Shown here: positions 44,906 to 56,000 of the stretch, one piece after another | Layout of the letters: the number at the start of each line of letters is the position of its first letter | How positions within the stretch are numbered: position 1 is the first letter of the stretch | Assembly: GCA_947044365.1 (NCBI GenBank) | Contig: OX345640.1 | Coordinates: 6,436,001 to 6,500,000, forward strand | Source: Petrosia ficiformis | Lineage: Eukaryota; Porifera; Demospongiae; Haplosclerida; Petrosiidae | DNA length: 64,000 nucleotides | Reading direction: 5' to 3' | The notes under the pieces: generated by a model | Databases searched by the model: none | What the model saw: only the letters and a program-made list of their open reading frames with translations | Told to the model about the DNA's origin: nothing | Made by a program: the position numbers and the translations under genes

Positions 44906-45660
44906 CATTTACAGTTCTATTCTATTGCTTATTCATTAATACAAACGAATAGTTATACAGTAATATATACCCAATATACCGTTGTCATCCATAATTATTG
45001 AAGATCCACCTTTAGAACAGACCAATAGCTAGGACTAAGGTGTACCTCTTTCTAACAGTGAATGCTGCCAATGCAACCTGACTGACATACTGACTCCATA
45101 ACATCACTATGGATCTATGCATCAATGTACATTATGCATAATAATTATATTAAACTGTGAATGATTATAATCATTACACTTAGTGTAGCTACTGACAAAA
45201 CCATGATCTATGGTATTTACAGTAAATGGTTAATGCATAGTGATCTTACAGAAGGGATGTACTGTTGGTATGTTTGGGAGTTCTTAGAAAACACTCTTCC
45301 AAGAATTGTGTCCACAGTGTACCATCCAGCTTACACAATCAAACACATTTCCCGGAATCCACTCCCATAATGAAGCTGCACTTTTAGATCTTGAGGGAGA
45401 ATTAAGCCACAGTATGAAAGGTGCAGATACTAATGTATACTATAGTTATATACAGTACTTCATGTTGCATTATAGAGGATATACAGGCTATGCTATATAA
45501 ATATCCCACAAAACGCACTCTTGTGATTTCAAATTCCATTTAGGAGTAAATGAAATGATAATCAAAGAAACAACACAATACCAGAATTCACTTTTTAAAT
45601 AATAAAAATTAATGCTAAACCTAATAATTAATAACGCTGAAAGAGGAAAGTGAAAAATGC

Positions 45661-45740
45661 TGCTAGTTACTGGGAATCGAGCCCAGGGCCATTGAATTCA
45701 GCTACCAGTGCTCTCACCACTGAGCTTTGGTAACCAGACA
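45661..45740 (-). repeat. tRNA-like sequence, probable SINE head
   Basis: Minus strand: box A-like AAAGCTCAGTGGTGAGAGC, and a good TΨC arm CTGGG-CTCGATT-CCCAG. The acceptor arms pair only over GTTA/TAAC and the anticodon arm does not fold cleanly, so I call it tRNA-derived rather than a tRNA gene. Confidence 0.45.
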
Positions 45741-47009
45741 ACCATCAGCATTTCACAACACTCTATATCAATATGCTTCACGAGCGATACTGAATGAATG
45801 CTTCAGTCATATATCAGGCAGACGCTATGTATGTGCCATAGAACCCTAGTTTTTTAACAATATCTCCAATTGTTTTAATAGTGATTCAATGACCATTGAA
45901 AAGTGATTAACACTATAACATATACTGTTCATGAAATTTAGCGCTAAAACACTACCCACAGTTGCAAGAACCCTGCTCTGCTCCTCTGAGTTTGGGTAAT
46001 ACATTCAATGCTTTAATCGAGTGGTATATGGACCAGTATATAGTTTTTTGAAAACCTTTTCTGGTAAACCTACATATATACATGTATAGCTTCAGTTTTT
46101 CTCTTAGCTTGTCACTGTAAAAAGAAAATCATAAAAGTAACTAATTTATTGGTTGTATATTTAGTTGGTTGGTCCTACAGAATGCCACAAATACTTTGTA
46201 CAAATTGTAATTATTATTGAAGCACTATTAAGTACATTGCGGCTATCTAATTTTAGACAGCTGTGTAATACCAAACTATACACATGGTGTGGCCAACAAG
46301 CCACTATTTGATGGGAAGTGACAAGGTGGAAGCTTCCATGGATTTTAGATTGTATTGTCAAAATAGAGCGACGCTCACACGAATGCAGATGCTTACCCAT
46401 GTTCAAACCAGTATGATATACAACTAAATCACTAATCTCTGCAACAGTACATATACATGTACATACTAACCAATAAATTAAATTAGTTATTTTAGCAATT
46501 TTGTTTTAGAGTATAATTTGTTCTTTCCAACAGCAACATCAAACCAGGTTTCCACCGACAAACTATAGCCCTTTGCGGCATGGAAGTACATAAAAGAGAT
46601 CTTTATCAAAATGTTAACAAATTATGGTAGTTTGGAGAAGTACAAATCTGCAGCAAAATCATACTTTTTTTTACAGCTTCTACTGATTCCAGAAAAATGT
46701 TTTGAACTGGCTAACTCCACAAACCACATAGTACACTTTCACACACAGCTCTTTGCCAACCTTTATAAGTATTATTTATTATACCAATTTCCAAAAATTG
46801 TCTTCTTTCTCCTCAACTTGAAGATAGGCAAAACAATCTTTATTCATCCCTCTAGTACAATTGCTACTTGACAGTTCCCTTGGTAGATAATGACTTCATA
46901 ACCCTTGGCCAACGCCCTTGGGATTGTGTATATATAAACACAGTACTAGAGTGCTAGACATTCATAACAACATCAAGCAGCTACGTATACATTTTTCTTT
47001 TGATACGCA

Positions 47010-48824
47010 ATGGCTACTGTTGAAGACAGACAAGTGCAGTCGGAAATTGAAGAATCTGTGGAATACAAATGCACTCCATGTGGCTGTTGTAAGCTCTCTG
47101 ATGAAGACGAATTAACTGATGATCAGTATATTGAAAGAGAGGCTCGAAAACTATTGGCAAAGGAAACATCTGAAGACAATGATGAAAAATCCAAGAGTAA
47201 AACGTGCTGTGGCACTAGTCCAGACAAACTTCCCCGTCCTCTTAAACGTGCCTACACTCTTGGTGTTAAAGGTTTCATTCATGGTTTGTGGAGTAGCAAT
47301 CCTTTGAAAAGCTCTTTTAAAGATTTTATTGTGTGTCTCTCGGTTGTGCTATCTTTTGGAGCTCTTATCACCTGTATTTATACTCTCGCTATTGGCCCAA
47401 CTATCACAAATACCACCAGCCATGATAATAGTGACATACCAAGCTCTGAAGAACCAGTAATGTTTCTGGACATTTTCAGTTTAGTAGTTAGCATTCCAGC
47501 ATTTTTATTCTCTGCAGTTGACCTGTTCATCCACTTTGAAGTTCGTCGTTGCAAAACTTGCATTGAATGGAGAGCTTTCTGCATTCGTATTAAACGCAAA
47601 TGGTCATCTGCAAATGAGGAAAGAAAGTGCTGTACATGTTGTGCCTTTATGGTAAGGTACTGGGATGAACAGATACGCATTCAAGAAAAAAAAGCAAATT
47701 TAAGAATGGAAAAGGCTCATAAGGATGACACTGCAACACCAGATGAAGATCTCGAGGAATTTAGGAAAAAGCTTAACTGGTGTGAAAATAATTGTCGTAA
47801 AAATTGTGGTCAGACAATTCCTTTTGTAATGGACTGTCTTCGGATTTTTTTTACTGAAATGATGTATTATCCTCTACTATTAACATCAATTTTTGGTGTA
47901 ATTTATGAACATAGAGATGGAAGTATTCCTACGTCAGCACGTCAATTGGCTACTCTTAGTCGTGTCGCATTTGCTTTAGGAATAAAGGTACTCACTGTTT
48001 ACTTTCAAAGAGTTCAGTTGCTGACAATTTCGTATTTTTCAATTCAAAAGAGTCGATTGAAGCGACAAGATTACAGTCTGAATCACAGTTTTTTGAGAGG
48101 TGCATCCTGGCATTTATTGTTTGTGTTCTACTCATGTTCACAAATGCTCATTCAAATTCTCGTTATTTTGGTAACTGCAAGAGCATACTACTATTATATC
48201 GATTCGAACGACGATTCCATTGGCAGTGTACAAGTCCGTTTATCACATATAATCTTCCTAATATTCATTGGGTATTTTATTCCTCTCTTCGGTACAGTGA
48301 TGTTCTTTGTGACAGCGTATTCTTGGGTTCGTGAATTTTTCATTGAATTTTTTGACCAGCTGTGGAAATCTATTGTTCAAAAAAAAAAGGATATAGAAGC
48401 CGAACCTGGTTCAAAAAAGCTTTCTGAATTTATCGGAGAGATTGACCCTTTCCGAAAAGACTATGATCTCAGTTTTTTAACACGACTTTATTATCCAGTT
48501 TTCAACATTCCTAGTTTAATTTTATGTGGGTGTTATACCATTTTCATACTAGCCTATGTGTCAGTCGTGTGGGACATTATTGCTAAAGTCGAAGAAGAAG
48601 AAGCTTGGCTAATCGTCATAAATGTAGCTTGTTTACTTATCCTGATTGTGAATATACATCCGATTTTGGCATTTGGATTTTCATTTCTGGTTCTGGTTGT
48701 AGCGATCATTCGTTTTATGGACTACATCCATAATGGTTGTAAGGACGAGAGCGACTTTGACTGTATAAAAAACTATTGTACAAGCCTGATACAATTCTCC
48801 ACACCTGTTACAATATCGTACTGA
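47010..48824 (+). CDS. Multi-pass membrane protein of unknown family, intronless
   Basis: 604 codons; I do not recognise the family. The N-terminal about 100 residues are hydrophilic, with cysteine clusters (CTPCGCC at about 21, CC at 66-67) and an acidic DEDELTDD stretch. Hydrophobic segments follow at about 106-130, 150-178, 284-303, 318-336, 372-396, 408-434, 490-515 and 530-565, suggesting eight or so passes. Between passes two and three lies a charged, cysteine-rich loop (CCTCC, WDEQIRIQEKKANLRMEK, CENNCRKNC). The hydrophilic DQLWKSIVQKKKDIEAEPGS loop follows pass six. The stop codon runs straight into AATAAA (48825-48830), an extremely short 3' end if used. The ATG lies in CGCAATGG, a fair context. 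Together with the phosphate carrier and the VioB pair it is one of four intronless genes here. Confidence 0.75.
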   Translation: MATVEDRQVQSEIEESVEYKCTPCGCCKLSDEDELTDDQYIEREARKLLAKETSEDNDEKSKSKTCCGTSPDKLPRPLKRAYTLGVKGFIHGLWSSNPLKSSFKDFIVCLSVVLSFGALITCIYTLAIGPTITNTTSHDNSDIPSSEEPVMFLDIFSLVVSIPAFLFSAVDLFIHFEVRRCKTCIEWRAFCIRIKRKWSSANEERKCCTCCAFMVRYWDEQIRIQEKKANLRMEKAHKDDTATPDEDLEEFRKKLNWCENNCRKNCGQTIPFVMDCLRIFFTEMMYYPLLLTSIFGVIYEHRDGSIPTSARQLATLSRVAFALGIKVLTVYFQRVQLLTISYFSIQKSRLKRQDYSLNHSFLRGASWHLLFVFYSCSQMLIQILVILVTARAYYYYIDSNDDSIGSVQVRLSHIIFLIFIGYFIPLFGTVMFFVTAYSWVREFFIEFFDQLWKSIVQKKKDIEAEPGSKKLSEFIGEIDPFRKDYDLSFLTRLYYPVFNIPSLILCGCYTIFILAYVSVVWDIIAKVEEEEAWLIVINVACLLILIVNIHPILAFGFSFLVLVVAIIRFMDYIHNGCKDESDFDCIKNYCTSLIQFSTPVTISY

Positions 48825-50084
48825 ATAAATATTGATTGCACTAGACATTAGCTAGTTGTGTGAAACAAAGTCATCATTAATTAATTAATTGCTGGCATGG
48901 TAGACAGTCAGCCTGGATTCACAAAATTTCTTTTTCAAATACTTTTTTGTACTTTTGTAATGGTTATATATACAACTTCACTAAAACTAAACTGAACTGT
49001 ACTAAACTCAAAGAGTACTGTAACTAAACTAAAATTTGGTTAACAATTTGCAAGTCATTAACTGTAACTTATAATTATTACATAATTATATAATTGTGCC
49101 ATGATTACTAACTGTAACTAAAAATGAGGATTTTACATGTACTCAGTGTCTACTACATTGTATTTCATAATTAATAATTCACTCTAAAATCGCTAAAATA
49201 TGTTAGCGATTTGGAATGTTGAATTCATACAGGTTGTTTGATGAGGGTAAGCACCTGCTGCCCGCACTATTTTGATAGTACAATCCAAAATGAACACTAT
49301 CCCATGCAATCTCCCACCTCCTATGAAATAGTGGCTTGTAGGCCACACCATGTTCTATAATTAGATACATACATGTATGTAGCTGCATAGTGCTTTGATA
49401 ATTGATTGGTTAATTACAATGGATCAATTTACAACTGACTTTAGTAACCAATAAATTAGTTACTTCAACACTTTTCTTATTAAGTATCATCTTTTGGTGC
49501 TTTGAATACACTACAGGAATATTATTGTATATAGGTAACTAAATTTCAAAAAGAAACACTTTCTCAATAATTTTGATCAAGCTCTGATGTTTACTTGTTT
49601 GTCATTTTGCCATCTTGTACAGCAAGTCAATGAAATCAGGTATCTAAGAAGCTTAACAATAGCTCTTTGTGACTTCCCATTCAAAATGGCACGAATTACA
49701 AACGATTGAAGGTAGGTATTTCATTTAGGTAACTATTTTGCCGGAAAGAGTCCATTTTAGAAAATTAGGTCAAATTATTATATTATATTAATCTAGGCAC
49801 AGATGAACACTTTGGAACAATTTATATATTCTGGTAATGCAAGTCCATTGACTAGGAAAACATTTATAAATTATAATTACATGTATTATTATAAAATATC
49901 ACTAACAAAATCATACAATGTGTAACGACATTATACCTACATGTCACTAATCATGAAATTAACAAGTCACAAAAAAGCTATTTTAAAATAGAAACAGATA
50001 TTCAAAATTAATTATAGCATTTATTCAATTAATTTGTTCTAACTAAACTTTTAATTAGTAGCTACGGCTCACAGGTAGAGTTGA
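48825..50084. other. Convergent intergenic region
   Basis: Between the membrane-protein gene and WDR1. AT-rich with no gene or recurrent repeat seen. An AATAAA on the minus strand at 50020-50025 probably ends the WDR1 transcript. Confidence 0.5.
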
Positions 50085-53000
50085 TTAACCACTAAACTCC
50101 CACACACGAATGCAACAGTCATCACCACATGAGGCAAAAGTCGTTCCATTGATCCATGCAATATCTGATATAACACTGAGAGAATGTGCTCCTAAAGAGA
50201 AATGAGATTGATTAAAATAATTATAATTCAATACAATGCATATACTATTCAGGCAGTTTAGCAATAAGGGTGGAGTGCAGTACTAGTGAGCACATGTAAT
50301 AGTATAAGAACATATACACATGTATGGTACTATACTACAATACTACGCTAGAAACCCTATCCCTAGGATAAGAGGCCCTACCACTAGGATAGTAGTATAC
50401 TAATGCCTTACTAAAAGTGTTTCAGTTACAATTACATATATAATTGCTACATACATGTATATCACAGGACAATAAGCCAATACATGTACTTGTCACCTCG
50501 CATAATGAATGTACATGTACAATTAAAATGCATTAACTACTCAATGCTAGTTACATGAAATATACCTAACTACAATGTACACTGACTTTATAACTTTTTA
50601 TGGTACATTTTTTAGTGTTACTTAGGCAAGTGAAGGTCATCAATAGATAAATGCACTCTCTTCATGCTGCATTAAAATGCTTAATATGTGAACAATGTTA
50701 TAAGTATTACTTATATGTGCATAATTTGGGTGAGGGTCTGACTGTGTCTCAACTCAGTCTTCTGTCCATACCTCGTATTTCACTGGTCTTTTCAGTTGCC
50801 ATATTATATATACATATATTTGAATCTATTCCACAAGATATTATCCATTTACTGTCTTGTGAGAATTTAACAGCAGTCACTCGAGCACTCTGTTTGATAA
50901 AACTCTTGACTTCCTGGAAGAGAACAGGTGAAATGGAAGATAGATTTAGTATTCTAGTTAAGATAATTTATACAAATATATTAATTACAATGTGGAATAA
51001 TTAAAATTAAGCACATGTTTAAAACTTGTAGCTGTCATGTACTATAAATGTATAGGCATATTGCACATGTGACTAAAGGTCATATGACTCACATGTACAT
51101 GTACATGAAACTTTTAGTTATATATACATGTACATGTGTCCTTTAGTTAAGTGTACATGTGACTTTTAGTTACATGTACACGTACATGTGTCCTTTAGTT
51201 ACGTGTACATGTGACTTTTAGTTACATGTACATGTACATGTGTCCTTTAGTTACATGTACGTGTACATGTGACTTTTAGTTATATATACATGTACATGTG
51301 TCCTTTAGTTACATGTACATGTACATGTGTCCTTTAGTTATGTGTACATGTGACTTTTAGTTACATGTACATGTGACTTATAGTTACATGTACATGTACA
51401 TGTGTCCTTTAGTTACGTGTACATGTGACTTTTAGTTACATATACATGTACATGTGTCCTTTAGTTATGGGGACATGTGACTTTTAGTTACATATACATG
51501 TACATGTGTCCTTTAGTTATGTGTACATGTGACTTTTACTTATAGTTACATGTACATGTACATGTACATGTGTCCTTTAGTTACGTGTACATGTGACTTT
51601 TAGTTACATGTACATGTACATGTGTCCTTTAGTTATGTGTACATGTGACTTTTAGTTACATGTACATGTACATGTGTCCTTTAGTTACGTGTACATGTGA
51701 CTTTTAGTTACATGTACATGTACATGTGTCCTTTAGTTACGTGTACATGTGACTTTTAGTTACATATACATGTACACGTGTCCTTTAGTTATGTGTACAT
51801 GTGACTTTTAGTTACATGTACATGTACATGTGTCCTTTAGTTACGTGTACATGTGATCTTTAGTTACATGTACATGTACATGTATCCTTTAGTTACGTGG
51901 ACATGTGACTTTTAGTTACATGTACATGTGACTTATACATGTAGTTACATATACATGTACATGTGACCATTAGTTACATGTACATGTGATCTTTAGTTAC
52001 ATGTACATGTACTTAAGTCCATTGTACATGTAGATGTGACATTTACATGTAGTTACATGTAGAGGTGACTTGAAGTTACATGTATATATTATATACACTG
52101 TAAAAAGTAAAGAGTTATTTCAACATTTTGTTGGTTACATATGTTTAAATGTAAATTTATTTTCCTAAGACAAATTATAAATCAATCCTATTTGATTTTT
52201 TTGCTAAGTACTATTAACAAATACCAATAATTATATTAACTGTAATTATAAATAATTAGGTGACATAATATAGAACGATAACAAAATCAATACAATGTAT
52301 AGTTATAGTATATCTATAACCTGTGGTGTATTATTATTATTCCTGTTCTAATATCTATGAAAAACAACAGATGTTACTATCGTATTCTAGAGTAGTTTTT
52401 ATGTGTAAGTACTCACACTAATTACACTGGAATGTACTATAATACCTAGTAACATCTGTTGTTTTCAAATGGGAATGATAATAGTACACCACAAGTTGTG
52501 CCCAGTAGTCCACAAAACTATGGGAGCTTGTAGTACAGTACCTAATACTATGCTATATATGTACATGTACTTTGTATTTTTTTATACACAGGAAAAATGT
52601 ATATGAAAAATTAATGGATTATTAACCATCGCCATGCATTGGTGCAGAGGATTATAGTAGATTGGTTATCTATCTGTCCATGTACATGTACATGTATCTA
52701 GCCAAATAGCAAAACTAAAGACGGCAGAGCTCTGATTGAGGTACTAGTAGACTTGGAATGAACGGAGAACAAATAAATACATAGGAAATTTCCAGAGACT
52801 TCTGGTTTAAAGTTATAACAGTTTTAATGTTTCACAGTTCCTGTTGTTGGATCTAGATGAGACTTGAGTTGACAAAGAAATCAACATATAGATCACATTG
52901 TTAGACAATCTTTCCTAGAGTAACACTACTTGAACTCTGAACACAGTGGTACTTACCCTCAAAACATGAACATATAGACTCATTATAACTGCCTGATGCT

Positions 53001-56000
53001 AAATCCAAGTAGAAACCACAACATGAATAGTACTCATTATAACTACCTAATGCTAAATCCAAGTAGAAACCACAACATGAATAGTACTCATTATAACTAC
53101 CTAATGCTAAATCCAAGTAGAAACCACAACATGAATAGTACTCATTATAACTGCCTGATGCTAAATCCAAGTAGAAACCACAACATGAATAGTACTCATT
53201 ATAACTACCTAATGCTAAATCCAAGTAGAAACCACAACATGAATAGTACTCATTATAACTACCTAATGCTAAATCCAAGTAGAAACCACAACATGAATAG
53301 TACTCATTATAACTGCCTGATGCTAAATCCAAGTAGAAACCACAACATGAATAGTACTCATTATAACTGCCTAATGCTAAATCCAAGTAGAAACCACAAC
53401 ATGAATAGTACTCATTATAACTGCCTGATGCTTAATCCAAGTAGAAACCACAACATGAATAGTACTCATTATAACTACCTAATGCTAAATCCAAGTAGAA
53501 ACCACAACATGAATAGTACTCATTATAACTTATAATGGACTAATTCATAAATGGAGGATTTCTATAGCTAATCAAGTTAATATCAAAGCTTAGAATGAAT
53601 CAGTTTTTTAGATCAGGAACTACGAAGAAAAACAAGTTACATTTATATGTACCTTCATCCCTACATGTACATCGTATTAGGACAGATACAATGTACATTT
53701 GTAATTCTAAATACATGCACATGTACATGTACATATATAAATAGTTATTATGTATCTGTAAATACAAATACAAATACATGTACATCATGTAAAAACAGAT
53801 ACAATATACTCTAAATATATGTACATATGTGTATGGACACAATACAATGTACATTTGTAACTCTACATACATGTACATCATGTAGCAACAGATACAATGT
53901 ACATGTATATTTGTAACTCTAAATACATGTACATGTACATCATGTAGCAACAGATACAATGTATATTTGTAACTATAAATACATATGTACATGTACATGT
54001 AAGGACAGATACAATGTACATTTGTAACTCTAAATACATGTACATTAAGGATGGAATAATGTACATGTATACATGTATATACATGTATATACATTATAAT
54101 AGTTATTATATATTCTCTTACTTCATAAGAGGTAGTGTCATAAACATTCACTGCTCTTGCATATCCAGAAACAGCAAGAAACTTTCCAGTAGCATCATAA
54201 TCAACAGCATTAACTTCACCTCTTGTTTCAATCTCATTCTTCAAATTAAGTGTATCATTTTCAGTAGTGTATATATACACCTTACTATCCTGTGTTATGA
54301 AATGCAGTTAATATAACAAACTACACTTTAAATACTACTCAATTGAAAAGGCGACCCTAAAATTTATACATGCAGTTCCTTTGTCCTTATTAAGTGTTGT
54401 ACCACGCTGTCTCACCACTACAATACTTCATAGCACAAGTAGATTCTATGCTATACATGTAACACAACACTTGTACAATATTACTGACCAGGTTCAGTAC
54501 TGTACTACATGTACATATACATTGTAATATATATGTACTGTAACACAGCACTCAGACAATACTACCGACCAGGTACAATAGTGTACTGTACGACACTGTT
54601 TCACTACTACAGTACCTGATAGTACATGTACATGTACATCTGCATTTATATACATGTATATATGTAGTACTGAACAGCTACATTGTAATATACTGTAACA
54701 CAACACTTGTACAATACTACTGACGAGGTACAATAATGTACTATACTGCATAGTGCTATTTCACCGATACAAAACCTGATGTACATTACATGTAGTACTA
54801 AGCAGGTTGTGTACTGTATTGTATTGTACTATAGTATACAGTACAGTATAGTACTATAATTATTGTACTGTAGTACTACTATAGTGTATAGTACTGTATA
54901 GTACCGTATTGTAATCTAGTACTACTATAGTGTATAGTGCTGTATAGTATCGTACTATAGTGTACAGTACTGTACTGTATTGTACTATAGTATACAGTAC
55001 AGTATAGTACTATAATTATTGTAATGTAGTACTACTATAGTGTATAGTACTGTATAGTACCGTATTGTAATCTAGTACTACTATAGTGTATAGTGCTGTA
55101 TAGTATCGTACTATAGTGTACAGTACTGTACTGTATTGTACTATAGTGTACAGTGCTGTATAGTAATGTACTATAGTGTACAGTACTGTACTGTACTGTA
55201 TTGTACTATAGTGTACAGTGCTGTACTGTAGAGTACTGTATAATGTTATGTACACATGTACAGTACTGTATAATGTACATGTATAGTACTGCATGTGTGA
55301 TCATTATTGTGTACTGTATATTACCTTTCCTCCAACAGCTACTTCAGGTCTTGATGGATGGAATATAGCACATAATGGTTGATAAGATACTGGAAGAGAA
55401 CCAATGGTCTTCCCGTCTCTCACAAGTATTATTTCAGTAAGTGTTGTGATCATAAAGAGTCCATCAGGTGATCGAGCAACATAGGTAGGGTCACGATCAG
55501 GTATAGGAACAACCTCAGAACTACATGTACACATGGATGTGTTCAGATATAATTACATGTAGTATTGCGCAATCTACAGATTCATGCTATTCTGTGGATC
55601 TTCAGTTTTGCAATGCAATCTGAAGATTACGCACATTCCCAGTTTACAAAAATATACATAATTATGTGCATAAATTATATATATTAATAATTGTATTCAA
55701 TGATTCTAAAGTGGATACATGTACTTTATATGTAGAATTATAATTATATAATACAAATGAATTACATACAGTATGGTACAGCTACTGTACATGTACATGT
55801 ACATCCGAGTTTTTGATACATGTATGTTTTGAAGCATAGGCCACTTGACTCAACAATGGTTAGTGTGTGCACCATTGGGAATACATCTTGAGCCTATTAA
55901 GAAAGAGTTAATGCTGTTAGTGACCATAATTAACTGGACCATCTGGCCCAAATAAGAAGCTGTTTGGGCCTTATCAAAAACACTGATGTACATGTATACA

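Larger units (their letters stand above)
44466..47009. other. Intergenic region between VPS33B-like gene and membrane-protein gene
   Basis: No convincing gene. Contains a repeat-element fragment (44801-44905) and a tRNA-like sequence (45661-45740). The remainder is AT-rich unique sequence; it must hold the promoters of the two divergent genes, but no core motif was assigned. Confidence 0.5.

Noticed and set aside
52901..53535. Repeat proteins on both strands (18-residue units)
   Set aside because: The unit is 54 bp, a multiple of three, so any stop-free unit stays open. It lies inside a WDR1 intron.
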